This document shows, in pieces, positions 1 to 9,011 of a DNA stretch of 64,000 nt. A model generated the notes under the pieces. The model was not told the origin of the DNA and made no database searches. It saw nothing but the letters and a program-made list of their open reading frames with translations. Numbering within the stretch: position 1 is the first letter of the stretch; every line of letters starts with the position of its first letter. A program made the translations under genes and the position numbers. The stretch comes from Flavobacterium sp. IMCC34852 (GTDB lineage Bacteria; Bacteroidota; Bacteroidia; Flavobacteriales; Flavobacteriaceae): positions 1,674,001 to 1,738,000 of the forward strand of contig NZ_CP121446.1 in NCBI RefSeq assembly GCF_030643905.1. The letters run 5' to 3'.

Positions 1-19
1 TCATAATTACATTTACAAT

Positions 20-65
20 ATTTGTAGGTACAAATTTAAAACATTTTTTATTTGTATATACAAAT
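20..65. promoter_or_regulatory. Two identical-arm 16-bp dyads (operator-like)
   Basis: ATTTGTA-GG-TACAAAT lies at 20-35 and ATTTGTA-TA-TACAAAT at 50-65. Both have perfect 7-bp arms, and they are spaced 30 bp centre to centre, about three helical turns. On the minus strand they overlap a -7 element (TAAATTTG, complement of 31-38) and a TTTG (complement of 61-64) 22 bp away, so a bound repressor would cover a leftward promoter. A minus-strand ATG at 4-2 could start that gene, which lies outside the window. The arm length and 2-bp spacer fit a winged-helix dimer such as MarR-type. The regulator itself is not visible. Confidence 0.55.
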
Positions 66-149
66 GTTTAGTTATTTTTTTGTTAAAATTATATTGAGCT
101 TCTAAGTTAATTAAATGTTGAAATTTAGAATTTGCCCTTCAGAATTTAT

Positions 150-157
150 TATTTTTG
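150..157 (+). promoter_or_regulatory. -7 promoter element for rhodanese-ndh
   Basis: TATTTTTG matches the Bacteroidota -7 consensus TAnnTTTG and sits 14 bp before the ATG at 172. A TTTG at 131-134 could be the -33 box, but its spacing is short (15 bp). The position supports the start at 172 over the in-frame ATG at 115, which would lie upstream of transcription. Confidence 0.45.
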
Positions 158-171
158 AAAAAAATAACATC

Positions 172-492
172 ATGGATTTATCACAACAAGACTGGAAGGC
201 GCAATTAGACAGAGATCAGAACGCTGTAATTTTAGACGTGAGAACGGCTGATGAATGCAGTGAAGGTTTTATTCCCAAGGCCATAAATATTGATATTTAT
301 AAAGGACAAGGTTTTATTTATGCTTTGGACGAATTGGACAAAAGTAAAAACTACTATGTGTACTGTAAAGCCGGAGCCCGAAGTGCACAAGCTTGTCAGA
401 TTATGACCCAAATGGGTTTTGAAAACACTTATAATCTTGAAGGTGGTTTTATGAATTGGAAAGGAGATGTCGCTTTTTCAACGGAAGGTTAA
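172..492 (+). CDS. Single-domain rhodanese-like sulfurtransferase
   Basis: A 106-residue cytoplasmic rhodanese domain with no signal peptide. The active-site loop CKAGARS carries the persulfide-forming cysteine (Cys65). The domain also has the LDVRTADE segment near the N terminus and the GGFMNW motif near the C terminus. Proteins of this kind move sulfane sulfur or serve as persulfide carriers; the acceptor cannot be deduced. The frame is open from an ATG at 115, but the start at 172 gives a normal rhodanese N terminus and lies just after a -7 promoter box. It ends 10 bp before ndh, so the two are probably co-transcribed, which may link sulfide or thiosulfate handling to the respiratory chain (inference). 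Confidence 0.88.
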   Translation: MDLSQQDWKAQLDRDQNAVILDVRTADECSEGFIPKAINIDIYKGQGFIYALDELDKSKNYYVYCKAGARSAQACQIMTQMGFENTYNLEGGFMNWKGDVAFSTEG

Positions 493-502
493 TTTGTAAC
501 AA

Positions 503-1807
503 ATGAATATTCCAACTTCAAATAAACCCCGTGTTGTCATCATAGGCGGTGGTTTTGCCGGGATTGCTTTGGCAAAAAAACTGAGAAACAAGAGTGTGCA
601 AGTTGTTTTATTAGACAAACACAATTACCATACTTTTCAGCCTTTGTTATACCAAGTTGCCACCGGCGGATTGGAAGCAGGTTCGATTGCTTATCCTATT
701 CGGAAAGTGATTCAGGAATACCCCGATTTTTATTTTCGCCTCACATCAGTAAAAGAAATTGATACCAAAGAACAAAAAGTGATCTCCGAGATTGGCGATT
801 TGCATTATGATTATTTGGTTATTGCTACCGGTTCTAAAACCAATTATTTTGGCAATAAAGAAATCGAACGCAATTCGATGTCGATGAAAACAATTCCGCA
901 ATCGTTGAACATTCGCAGTTTGATTTTGGAAAATTTTGAACAAGCTGTTTTATTGAAAGACGAAGCTGAGAGAAACCTGTTAATCAATTTTGTTTTAGTC
1001 GGCGCCGGACCAACAGGAGTAGAGCTGGCAGGTGCTTTGGCCGAAATGAAAAAAGCCATCCTGCAAAAAGATTACCCCGATTTAGACATTTCAAAAATGG
1101 AAATCAACTTAATCCAAAGCGGCGATAGAGTTTTGAATACCATGAGTGAGAAATCTTCTGTGGCTGCTGAGAAATTCTTAGTCGATTTAGGCGTGAAAGT
1201 TTGGAAGAATGTCCGCGTGACCAATTACGATGGAAGAACCATTACCACCAACACCGATTTGACCTTTGAAACTGCCACATTAATTTGGACCGCAGGAGTA
1301 CAAGGCGCAGCCATTCGCGGATTGGATGCTAAATCTTTGGTAGAAAAAGTGGAGCGGATTAGGGTAAACGAATTCAATCAGGTGAAAGGGTATGACAATA
1401 TTTTTGCCATAGGCGATATCGCTTCAATGGAAACCAAAGAATTTCCTCAAGGTCATCCGATGATGGCACAACCGGCTATGCAACAAGGTAAGCTGTTAGG
1501 AGACAATTTGGTTCAACTAATCAGCGGCAGAATTATGACGCCGTTTGAATATAACGACAAAGGTTCGATGGCCACTATTGGACGAAACTTAGCCGTAGTT
1601 GATTTACCAAGTTATCATTTTAGTGGTGTGTTTGCTTGGTTTGTTTGGATGTTTGTGCATTTGTTTTCCTTAATCGGTTTCAAAAATAAAGCGGTAGTTT
1701 TTACTAATTGGGTTTACAATTACATTCGCTTTGACCGCGAAGGCCGACTGATTGTGCGTCCGTATAAAAAAAGAAGTTTTACTACGTTTACCAGTGATGA
1801 GATATAG
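503..1807 (+). CDS. ndh: Type II NADH:quinone oxidoreductase (NDH-2)
   Basis: Flavoprotein of 434 residues that oxidises NADH and reduces menaquinone without pumping protons. It has two dinucleotide-binding Rossmann motifs: GGGFAG at about 15-20 for FAD and GAGPTGVELAG at about 167-177 for NADH. The FAD-contact motif FAIGD follows later. A C-terminal hydrophobic and amphipathic tail (around residues 370-405) would anchor it to the inner face of the cytoplasmic membrane. The length is normal for the family. It follows the rhodanese by 10 bp and precedes the M15D dipeptidase by 3 bp, so the three probably form one transcript. Confidence 0.92.
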   Translation: MNIPTSNKPRVVIIGGGFAGIALAKKLRNKSVQVVLLDKHNYHTFQPLLYQVATGGLEAGSIAYPIRKVIQEYPDFYFRLTSVKEIDTKEQKVISEIGDLHYDYLVIATGSKTNYFGNKEIERNSMSMKTIPQSLNIRSLILENFEQAVLLKDEAERNLLINFVLVGAGPTGVELAGALAEMKKAILQKDYPDLDISKMEINLIQSGDRVLNTMSEKSSVAAEKFLVDLGVKVWKNVRVTNYDGRTITTNTDLTFETATLIWTAGVQGAAIRGLDAKSLVEKVERIRVNEFNQVKGYDNIFAIGDIASMETKEFPQGHPMMAQPAMQQGKLLGDNLVQLISGRIMTPFEYNDKGSMATIGRNLAVVDLPSYHFSGVFAWFVWMFVHLFSLIGFKNKAVVFTNWVYNYIRFDREGRLIVRPYKKRSFTTFTSDEI

Positions 1808-1810
1808 CCG

Positions 1811-2470
1811 ATGAAAAAAACCTTCTTCTTGTTACTGGTTTTCTTGGTGATTTCTTGTAAATCAACTTATCTCGATGCCAAGAAATCTCCGGTTTTATTG
1901 GATATCAATAAGGAAACCGACGACAATGCTTTTGTCAACCTCAAAAATTATAGCAACGATTTTGTATTTGATATGAAATACGCCACGACCGATAATTTTT
2001 TAAACGAAAAGGTTTATCCGTGTGGCGAGTGTTTTTTGCGAGTTAAGACTGTAAAATCTTTATTGGAAGCCAACAAAGCGTTTTTGGACAAAGGTTACCG
2101 TATTAAGCTTTACGATTGTTACCGACCAATAGCCATTCAAAAGAAAATGTGGAAAATCGTACCGAATCCGACTTATGTAGCCAATCCGAAAAAAGGGTCG
2201 ATTCACAACAAAGGCGGTGCAGTTGATATTACTTTGGTAGATTCTGCCGGAAATGAATTGAATATGGGAACAAAGTTTGATTTTTTCGGCGAAGAAGCTA
2301 GTCACAATTACCTTAATCTTTCCGAAGAAATCTTGGCCAATAGAAAGTTTTTAAAAGAAATCATGCTCCGACACAACTTTAAATCCTTTGATTCGGAATG
2401 GTGGCATTATAATTTGACTAACAGTTCTGCTGATGCAGTTTCCAATCAAAAATGGCGCTGCGAAGATTAA
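1811..2470 (+). CDS. M15D D-alanyl-D-alanine dipeptidase, lipoprotein
   Basis: A 219-residue VanX/DdpX-type zinc dipeptidase. Metal and catalytic residues are in place: H132 and D139 in SIHNKGGAVD, and the E196-W-W-H199 motif. The stabilising arginine is in CYRP (R105). The N terminus is a lipoprotein signal with Cys16 (LVISC), so the enzyme is expected in the periplasm on a membrane, where it would cleave D-Ala-D-Ala released from peptidoglycan. There is no vanH/vanA partner, so this is murein recycling or turnover rather than glycopeptide resistance. It begins 3 bp after ndh and its last 4 bases overlap the tail of the convergent gene at 2467. Confidence 0.87.
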   Translation: MKKTFFLLLVFLVISCKSTYLDAKKSPVLLDINKETDDNAFVNLKNYSNDFVFDMKYATTDNFLNEKVYPCGECFLRVKTVKSLLEANKAFLDKGYRIKLYDCYRPIAIQKKMWKIVPNPTYVANPKKGSIHNKGGAVDITLVDSAGNELNMGTKFDFFGEEASHNYLNLSEEILANRKFLKEIMLRHNFKSFDSEWWHYNLTNSSADAVSNQKWRCED

Positions 2471-3036
2471 TTGTCAAGACACTTCAAATAGTCAATGAAG
2501 TAAGTTTCGGGTTCATAGACTTTCTGATCCAATTCCGAAACAAAAGCGGTTCTGAATGGATAATCAATCACTTCTCCGGCAAATTTTATTCGCATAAAAG
2601 TCACGGGAGATGTTTTTAAATCTTCAAAATTTTCTTTGGTGAAATAAAATGTAGCAGAGGTAATTCTGTTATTACCACTTTTTTCATCGCGGAGTAAATT
2701 GCCGCAAGTTTCGGTTCCTGGGTAGAATAAAGTCACAATTTTGCCGTTATTTAATTGCAAATAAATTTTAGAATTAGCATCATAACAAAGGGCTTTGATA
2801 AAATCCTGACTGCGTTGTAAAATTTGAGTTTCCAAACCTAAAACACCATTGTTGCTTGATAAAGCAAAAAAAATATCAGTAGAGTTTCCGGCAAAACTTC
2901 TTTCAAAAACAATGTATTGTTTGGTCGATTTATAAGTGCCCAAACTATCTTTAATATCATTGTCAATTTCGCAAGGTTTTTGGGCAAAAGCAGTTAAATT
3001 AAGGAACAGAAATAAAGCAAAAAACGTATTCTTCAT
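2467..3036 (-). CDS. Hypothetical secreted protein
   Basis: A 189-residue protein with a clear signal peptide (hydrophobic residues 4-17, cleavage near AFAQ). I recognise no family. The mature part has four cysteines or so, including one in the segment PGTETCGN, and looks like a single beta-rich domain. It is the last gene of a minus-strand unit with the methyltransferase (4 bp upstream) and the AI-2E permease. Its 3' end overlaps the convergent dipeptidase gene by 4 bp. Confidence 0.75.
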   Translation of the reverse strand: MKNTFFALFLFLNLTAFAQKPCEIDNDIKDSLGTYKSTKQYIVFERSFAGNSTDIFFALSSNNGVLGLETQILQRSQDFIKALCYDANSKIYLQLNNGKIVTLFYPGTETCGNLLRDEKSGNNRITSATFYFTKENFEDLKTSPVTFMRIKFAGEVIDYPFRTAFVSELDQKVYEPETYFIDYLKCLDN

Positions 3037-3040
3037 GAGT

Positions 3041-4219
3041 TTATGGTAATTTGCTGCAAAGTAAAACTATTTTATGGTTATTTATATCGGTTGTAAAAAA
3101 ACAATACAAATTTCCACCGTCTTTAATTTTCCACTTTTTGCGAATGCTTTCCACTGAATCGGGAAAATTTCTTGTGGTGATATTGGCTTTTTGATTTTCA
3201 AGAAATGTTTTCATTTCGTTTTTGTTGTAACCTATGAGCTGCTCAATTTTAAAACGACGTCCCGGAAAATCAATCAGCGTTTCGGAAGTATACAAATGGG
3301 AATGTTGCTGTAATTTAGCCAGGCCAAACTGAGCGGAAACCATCTCAAATCCCCCCGATTTCATGATGGCGGCGTTGGGTTCGTATAAGTATTTTTGAGG
3401 TAAACTAAAGTTGGCTTGATGATTGGAATAAAGTTCAAAACTGAATTCCTCCGTTTTAGTTTTTAAGAGATTGACAGTGATGATTTGGGTTTTATCGTTA
3501 TAGCCTTTCTCCAATACCCAAAGCAATTCTTTGACTTCATTTTCTAAAGCTACAATATGTATGGCTTTCACATTTTTCAATTCCGATAAACCAGCAGTTA
3601 GGTCTAATAACGGAGCGGTTTTTATCATGATATTGGACGCAAATTGAAAATAAAAATCGAGATTCTCAGGAACATTCGGCAAACAATCCTTCAGCATAAA
3701 TACCTTCCCTTTGGCTTCACTTCTTCGAGATGGATCAATGTAAATCCAATCGAGTTTAGGTTTTTGAGCCTCTAGAATATCATAACTATCGCCCGAGAAG
3801 CATTGAATATTAGTGATATTTAGCTGCGCAAAGTTATGCTGTACCATGGCTGAAAGCTCGTCGTTGATTTCGCAATGGATGACTTGGGTTATTCTTTGGG
3901 CAAAATAAAAATCATCTACACCAAAGCCGCCGCTCAAATCCATTAAAAAATCTCCTGAAACCAATTGTGATTTGTAAGCGGCTGTTTTTTCAGAAGAAGT
4001 TTGTTCTACCGAAATCTTGGAAGGATAAATAATGTTCGATGTTTTAAACCAGGTTGGCAACTTGGTTTTAGCCCTTTGTTTCGCCGCAATTTGATTGAGA
4101 ATAGCTGTATAATCGGTATTGGAAAATGGATGCTTTTGCAAAGCCAGATGATTGACATCAGCTTCAATATTGTTGCGAATGAATTCCTGAATTGCTTCAG
4201 TCAATATGGATTGATCCAT
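3041..4219 (-). CDS. SAM-dependent methyltransferase, PG_1098/THUMP-like type
   Basis: A 392-residue class I methyltransferase. Motif I is DLSGGFGVDD, followed by an acidic ribose-binding residue in HCEIN and the strand 4 motif YIDPSRR. The arrangement, with a helical N-terminal domain and a ferredoxin/THUMP-like C-terminal part, fits the Bacteroidota family typified by Porphyromonas PG_1098, probably acting on RNA. The substrate is not known from sequence. The start is one base after the AI-2E permease stop, and the stop is 4 bp before the secreted protein gene, so the three are translationally linked. Confidence 0.78.
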   Translation of the reverse strand: MDQSILTEAIQEFIRNNIEADVNHLALQKHPFSNTDYTAILNQIAAKQRAKTKLPTWFKTSNIIYPSKISVEQTSSEKTAAYKSQLVSGDFLMDLSGGFGVDDFYFAQRITQVIHCEINDELSAMVQHNFAQLNITNIQCFSGDSYDILEAQKPKLDWIYIDPSRRSEAKGKVFMLKDCLPNVPENLDFYFQFASNIMIKTAPLLDLTAGLSELKNVKAIHIVALENEVKELLWVLEKGYNDKTQIITVNLLKTKTEEFSFELYSNHQANFSLPQKYLYEPNAAIMKSGGFEMVSAQFGLAKLQQHSHLYTSETLIDFPGRRFKIEQLIGYNKNEMKTFLENQKANITTRNFPDSVESIRKKWKIKDGGNLYCFFTTDINNHKIVLLCSKLP

Positions 4220-4220
4220 A

Positions 4221-5312
4221 CTACAAGTTTTTGGTTAAAAGCTTGATAATTTTATTTTCGGGGAAGAATTCTTTGCCAAAAACCTTAAGAATAGTGTAAA
4301 AAGGAATGGCAATAATCATCCCAACTATGCCAAAAAGAAAGCCTGTAATCAATACGACCAGAAAAATTTCCAACGGATGAGAACTCACACTTTTAGAGAA
4401 AATCAACGGCGAAGAAACATTGTTGTCGATTAATTGTACAATCCAAAAGCCAATCATTACATAAATGGTTACCGGTAAAATTTGGGTTTGAAAATCTCCG
4501 CCTAAATTGCCTAACATGGTTAAAATAGCAGCTACAACAGAGGCAATCAGCGGTCCTATGTATGGAACAATATTCAATACAGCACATAAAAAAGCGATAA
4601 GAATAGCATTTTCTACTCCGAAAATAAGCAACACTATCATATACAAAATAAACACAATAAACAATTGGAGTAGCAACCCTATAAAATAGCGCGATAATAA
4701 ATGATTGATTTGGTGTAATGAGTTTAGGATTTTGTCTTCCTGGGCATCGGGCATTAAATGTTTGGCACTAATAATGAATGACAATCGGTCTTTAAGAAAG
4801 AAGAAAGTAATGAATAAAACAGAGGCCAAACCAATTCCAAAACTGCTGATGGTTAAGATAATGCTATTGAACAGTTCCGGGATAAAACTGAAGTTTATTT
4901 TAGAACTAATATTGGCTTCTTTAAAAAGGCGAGAGGAATCTATGCCATGACTGTCTAAATAGGCCGCTATTTTATTGATTAATTCCAACGTGCTTTTTTC
5001 AATTTCTGTGGTATTTAAAAGAGACAAGTTTTCACCTTGTGCCGTTATTAGCGGAATAAACATGGATAGTAAACCAAAAATAAGAAGCATGAAAATGGTC
5101 AATGTAGCGATGGTTGCAGCAATATGGTTGAATTTGAGTTTTCTTTTAAAAAAATCGAGAATCGGATTTCCGATTAAGGTCAAAATAAAAGCAACAACTA
5201 AATAGATTAACACCGCTTGTATTTGGTATAAAAAATATAAAGCTAAGGCTGTTAATACAATAATTCCAACTCCTTTGACTATTCCGAGAGCAATTGTTTT
5301 TGAAGTTACCAT
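4221..5312 (-). CDS. AI-2E family transporter
   Basis: A 363-residue polytopic membrane protein with about seven or eight hydrophobic segments. An early pair of spans is followed by a long soluble loop (about residues 80-140), then four or five spans with the conserved PYIGPLI segment at about residue 248 and a C-terminal IIAIPFY segment. These are hallmarks of the AI-2E/PerM family. Members export or exchange small molecules or ions; the quorum-signal name is historical and the substrate cannot be assigned. It is the first gene of the unit leading into the methyltransferase. Confidence 0.85.
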   Translation of the reverse strand: MVTSKTIALGIVKGVGIIVLTALALYFLYQIQAVLIYLVVAFILTLIGNPILDFFKRKLKFNHIAATIATLTIFMLLIFGLLSMFIPLITAQGENLSLLNTTEIEKSTLELINKIAAYLDSHGIDSSRLFKEANISSKINFSFIPELFNSIILTISSFGIGLASVLFITFFFLKDRLSFIISAKHLMPDAQEDKILNSLHQINHLLSRYFIGLLLQLFIVFILYMIVLLIFGVENAILIAFLCAVLNIVPYIGPLIASVVAAILTMLGNLGGDFQTQILPVTIYVMIGFWIVQLIDNNVSSPLIFSKSVSSHPLEIFLVVLITGFLFGIVGMIIAIPFYTILKVFGKEFFPENKIIKLLTKNL

Positions 5313-5340
5313 AGTATATAATTTTGACTAAAAGTAAAAA

Positions 5341-5376
5341 AAAACTCGTCTAGTTAAGCAAACCAGACGAGTTTTT
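5341..5376 (-). terminator. Intrinsic terminator of the M43 protease gene
   Basis: A perfect 11-bp stem (AAAACTCGTCT, 13-nt loop, AGACGAGTTTT). On the minus strand it is followed by a U tract. It sits 23 bp after the stop of the protease gene. Confidence 0.8.
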
Positions 5377-5398
5377 CCAAATTTATGTTCAATAATTA

Positions 5399-6352
5399 TT
5401 ATGGCTGCGCGAAAGAGAATCTTGGTCCTCCTGAAAGGAAGATAGCATCCATTCTTGCTTTTTGACCTAAAGTAAACATGTACATTCCTCTGTCATCTGT
5501 ATAGTCCATGTAGTTCATAGTCATTTCTACCGGAGTTCCAGAACAAGTACTGTAGTGAGGATAAGTTGGAACCCCATAGTTAGCAGTATTGTGTGTTGGT
5601 GTGTCGGCAACTTGGTCAGTTCCGCAAGTTGTATCACCCCAAATGTGACGTAAGTTCATCCAGTGACCTACTTCGTGAGTAGCTGTTCTTCCTAAGTTGT
5701 AAGGATAGGCAGCGCCTGAATTGCTGGTAACACCTACATATTTAGAATCTACAACCACACCATCAGTTGCTGATGAACCACCAGGGAATTGAGCATAACC
5801 TAAAATTCCGCCACCAATAGTACAAACCCAGAAGTTTAACTTAGTAGTTGGAGAAGTTGGATTGATTCCGCCGCTTTTAGATTTTTTCATAGCATCTCTG
5901 GTTCCCCAAGAGGTTTTAGTAGTAGATTTTCTGATGATTTGATCTAAAACGAAAGTAATTCCAACATTAGCTTTTACACCTGAAAATAAAGCAGGAACTT
6001 GGTTGTAATCTGAGTTTTGGGCGTTAAAATCAGCATTCAACACGTCAATTTGAGACTGAATTTGAGCATCGGAAATGTTTTCTGCAGCAGTTCTGTAAAG
6101 TACATTTACTACAACCGGAATTTGAATTTGACCATTTACCAAACGGTTTTGCAACATAGCGTTTTCGGTAAATTCTTCAATTTGATTCATGCGCAAAGCC
6201 AACTCAGGGTTTTCTTGTAATTGTCTTTCTAAAACTTCATGCGAGACACAAACTCTTTTTGAGGCTCTTGCTTCAGTGTTTGTTGCTTTATCATCCTCTT
6301 GACAAGAAAACAACAATAGCAAAGCTGCTAACGATAAACAGATTTTTTTCAT
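5399..6352 (-). CDS. M43 (cytophagalysin/pappalysin-type) zinc metalloprotease, lipoprotein
   Basis: A 317-residue metzincin. The zinc site HEVGHWMNLRH (H226, E227, H230, H236) and the Met-turn MNYMDY at about 279-284 place it in peptidase family M43. The signal peptide ends in a lipobox-like LLFSC (Cys17), so it is likely lipid-anchored at the cell surface. An acidic stretch right after the cysteine (QEDD) is the kind of signal that sends flavobacterial lipoproteins outward. Unlike many family members it has no type IX sorting domain. It is monocistronic, with a strong terminator downstream. It probably degrades extracellular protein. Confidence 0.88.
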   Translation of the reverse strand: MKKICLSLAALLLLFSCQEDDKATNTEARASKRVCVSHEVLERQLQENPELALRMNQIEEFTENAMLQNRLVNGQIQIPVVVNVLYRTAAENISDAQIQSQIDVLNADFNAQNSDYNQVPALFSGVKANVGITFVLDQIIRKSTTKTSWGTRDAMKKSKSGGINPTSPTTKLNFWVCTIGGGILGYAQFPGGSSATDGVVVDSKYVGVTSNSGAAYPYNLGRTATHEVGHWMNLRHIWGDTTCGTDQVADTPTHNTANYGVPTYPHYSTCSGTPVEMTMNYMDYTDDRGMYMFTLGQKARMDAIFLSGGPRFSFAQP

Positions 6353-6514
6353 TATTATTTAAAATTTTGGTTAATTAGTTACTGCAATTTTATAGAATAA
6401 GAATTTAATATGAAAAAAAAGCAATAGAAGTTTTCAACAAATCGATGAACAACATCAATTTTTAAGTTTTGGGGATATGCTGCCTATTATAATAAAGAAA
6501 TAAGCTACAAATTT

Positions 6515-7153
6515 TTAATTGTTGAAAATGTAGTTTAGAATATTAGCGCCCATTTTTAAGGCTTTCTCACGAACTTCTTTGGGGTTGTTATGCACTTCAG
6601 CGTCTTCCCAGCCGTCGCCTAGGTCGCATTCGTAAGTATAAAGTAATACCAAACGACTCTCAATAAAGATACCAAAAGCTTGTGGTCTTTTGTTGTCATG
6701 TTCATGGATTTTAGGCAATCCGGATGCAAAAACATTAGGCTTTTGAAAAATGGGATGATTGGCCGGAATCTCAACCAAATCATTATTAGGAAATAGTCTT
6801 TTGATTTCTCTGCGAATGTATTGATCCATTCCATAATTGTCGTCGGCATGCAAAAAACCTCCGGATAGCAAATAATTTCTCAAATTCACAATTTCAGCAT
6901 CGCTAAAAACCACATTGCCATGTCCGGTCATGTGTACAAAAGGATAACCAAAAATATCAGGACTTCCGGGTTCAACCGTAGCAGGTTTGGCTTTGATATT
7001 GGTGTTGATAGTTTGATTGGCGTATTTTATCAAATTGGGTAACGAAGTAGGATTGGCATACCAATCGCCACCGCCATTGTATTTTAGCAAAGCAATTTCT
7101 TGCGAAAAGCCCAATGAGGTTACCAATAATAAAAGGAAGCCTATTTTTTTCAT
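6515..7153 (-). CDS. DUF4159 domain protein, secreted
   Basis: A 212-residue protein with a signal peptide (cleavage near GFSQ) and one DUF4159 domain. Visible signatures are the GGDWYANP start, FVHMTGHG, GGFLHADDNYG and the late YECDLGDGW segment. DUF4159 has a glutamine-amidotransferase-like fold and is common in Bacteroidota; its biochemical role is not established. It follows rsmE by 26 bp and is probably the last gene of the tsaD-rsmE unit. Confidence 0.82.
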   Translation of the reverse strand: MKKIGFLLLLVTSLGFSQEIALLKYNGGGDWYANPTSLPNLIKYANQTINTNIKAKPATVEPGSPDIFGYPFVHMTGHGNVVFSDAEIVNLRNYLLSGGFLHADDNYGMDQYIRREIKRLFPNNDLVEIPANHPIFQKPNVFASGLPKIHEHDNKRPQAFGIFIESRLVLLYTYECDLGDGWEDAEVHNNPKEVREKALKMGANILNYIFNN

Positions 7154-7179
7154 ATATCAAAAATCAGAAACGTTAATCA

Positions 7180-7887
7180 TTAATTTTCATTGCTAAATAC
7201 TACACTGTGACAAGCTACCACAGCGGCTGTTTCAGTTCGCAAACGTGTTTGACCCAAAGATACAGGAATATAGTTTTGCTCAAGCGCCCATTGGATTTCT
7301 TTAACAGAAAAATCACCTTCCGGACCAATTAGAATAATAATGTTTTCTTTGGATTTTATTTCGTTTTTCAATGATTTTTTATCGGTTTCTTCGCAATGCG
7401 CAATGAATTTTTGCCCTTTGTATTCTTTTTTAAGGAAGTCTTTGAATGTTATAGGGTTGTTTAATTTAGGCAAATAATAATGCAATGATTGTTTCATCGC
7501 ACTTTCCAGTATCTTCTGAAATCTATCGGTTTTAATTACTTTTCGTTCCGAATGTTCACAAATAATCGGCGTGATTTCTTGTATGCCGATTTCAGTGGCT
7601 TTTTCTAAAAACCATTCATAGCGTTCGTTCATTTTGGTCGGTGCAACAGCCAAATGCAAATGGAATTTCGGTTTTTCTTGTTGCTCAAACGAGTTGATTT
7701 TAACCGTACATTTATTATCGGAAGCGATGGTAATTTCGGTTTTGAATAAAAATCCTAATCCGTTTGTTACAAATAAAATATCACCTTCTTTTTTACGCAG
7801 TACTTTAATGATGTGTTTGCTTTCTTCTTTGTCAAAAACAAAAGAAGTAGCCGTTTCATTAATCGATGGATTGTAGAATAATTGCAT
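7180..7887 (-). CDS. rsmE: 16S rRNA (uracil-1498-N3)-methyltransferase RsmE
   Basis: A 235-residue SPOUT-family enzyme that methylates N3 of U1498 in helix 44 of 16S rRNA. The N-terminal PUA-like beta domain covers roughly residues 1-70. The C-terminal knotted SAM site shows LIGPEGDFS and LGQTRLRTETA. Length and motif order match the family. It begins 3 bp after tsaD, so the two translation-related genes are read together. Confidence 0.92.
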   Translation of the reverse strand: MQLFYNPSINETATSFVFDKEESKHIIKVLRKKEGDILFVTNGLGFLFKTEITIASDNKCTVKINSFEQQEKPKFHLHLAVAPTKMNERYEWFLEKATEIGIQEITPIICEHSERKVIKTDRFQKILESAMKQSLHYYLPKLNNPITFKDFLKKEYKGQKFIAHCEETDKKSLKNEIKSKENIIILIGPEGDFSVKEIQWALEQNYIPVSLGQTRLRTETAAVVACHSVVFSNEN

Positions 7888-7890
7888 GGT

Positions 7891-8913
7891 TTAGAATTCG
7901 ATTCGCGCCTTTGAAACGACAGCTGAATCGGTGAACTTATCGTGTAAATATTTTTGGTAACCTACAATGCCAATCATAGCGGCATTATCGGTAGTGTATT
8001 CAAATTTCGGAATAAAAGTTTTCCAACCGTATTTTGCCTCAGCCGCTTTCAAGGTTGTTCTGATTCCCGAATTGGCCGAAACACCGCCACCAATGGCTAT
8101 TTGCTTGATTCCGGTTTCGGCTACAGCCAATTGCAATTTGTCCATCAAAATTTCGATAATTACATTTTGTACTGAAGCACAAATGTCGTGTTTGTTTTCT
8201 TCAATAAAATTAGGATTGTTGAATACATTTTTCTGAACAAAATACAAAATTTGTGTTTTCAATCCGGAGAAGCTGAAGTCTAAGCCATCCACTTTAGGTT
8301 TGGTAAACGGATATTTTTTGGGGTTGCCTTCTTTGGCAAATTGGTCTATCAATGGTCCGCCGGGATAGGGCAGACCGAGTATTTTTGCGGTTTTATCAAA
8401 AGCTTCTCCAACAGCATCATCCGTGGTTTCGCCTATGATTTCCATGTGGAAATAGTCATTTACTTTCACAATTTGGGTATGTCCGCCCGAAATGGTCAGT
8501 GCTAAAAAAGGAAAAACAGGTTTGTCAAATCCTTCTTCATCAATAAAATGAGCCAAAATGTGAGCATGCATGTGATTTACGGCAATCAACGGAATATCTA
8601 ATGCCAAGGCCAGAGATTTGGCGAAAGACGAGCCTACTAAGAGCGAACCCATTAATCCCGGACCTTGCGTAAAAGCTATGGCTGAGAGTTGTTCTTTATT
8701 GATTCCGGCTTTTTTCAGTGCAACATCAATTACGGGAACAATATTTTGTTGGTGAGCACGCGAAGCCAATTCGGGAACAACGCCACCGTATTCTTCGTGT
8801 ATATTTTGTCGGGCAACAACATTAGACAACACTTTATCATTACGCAAAACAGCCGCTGCAGTGTCATCACAGGAACTTTCAATAGCCAGAATAAAAACTT
8901 CTTCGGTATGCAT
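7891..8913 (-). CDS. tsaD: tRNA N6-threonylcarbamoyladenosine (t6A) synthase subunit TsaD
   Basis: A 340-residue ASKHA-fold enzyme that transfers the threonylcarbamoyl group to A37 of ANN-decoding tRNAs. Visible motifs: ESSCDDT at the N terminus, the metal-binding VNHMHAHILAH, SGGHTQ, and DDAVGEAFDK. The frame is open to an ATG at 8961, but the start at 8913 gives the standard N terminus and lies after two -7 elements, one of them TACCTTTG. It heads the tsaD-rsmE-DUF4159 unit and diverges from the tamB-like gene. Confidence 0.93.
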   Translation of the reverse strand: MHTEEVFILAIESSCDDTAAAVLRNDKVLSNVVARQNIHEEYGGVVPELASRAHQQNIVPVIDVALKKAGINKEQLSAIAFTQGPGLMGSLLVGSSFAKSLALALDIPLIAVNHMHAHILAHFIDEEGFDKPVFPFLALTISGGHTQIVKVNDYFHMEIIGETTDDAVGEAFDKTAKILGLPYPGGPLIDQFAKEGNPKKYPFTKPKVDGLDFSFSGLKTQILYFVQKNVFNNPNFIEENKHDICASVQNVIIEILMDKLQLAVAETGIKQIAIGGGVSANSGIRTTLKAAEAKYGWKTFIPKFEYTTDNAAMIGIVGYQKYLHDKFTDSAVVSKARIEF

Positions 8914-8977
8914 AAAAGGCACAAATTTTGATTTATATTTGACAAGCCTACGGAAAATCAAAAATAATGATTTTTTG

Positions 8978-8985
8978 CAAAGGTA
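8978..8985 (-). promoter_or_regulatory. -7 promoter element of tsaD
   Basis: The minus strand reads TACCTTTG, a match to TAnnTTTG followed by CA as is common in flavobacteria. A second match (TATTTTTG, complement of 8959-8966) lies nearer the gene. No convincing -33 box is visible. Confidence 0.45.
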
Positions 8986-9011
8986 ATTTTCTTTCCTAAG
9001 TCACACACCAT

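Noticed and set aside
1811..2470. Vancomycin resistance gene vanX
   Set aside because: The motifs are those of the M15D family, but no vanH/vanA or VanS/VanR genes are nearby and the protein is a lipoprotein. Peptidoglycan turnover is more likely.
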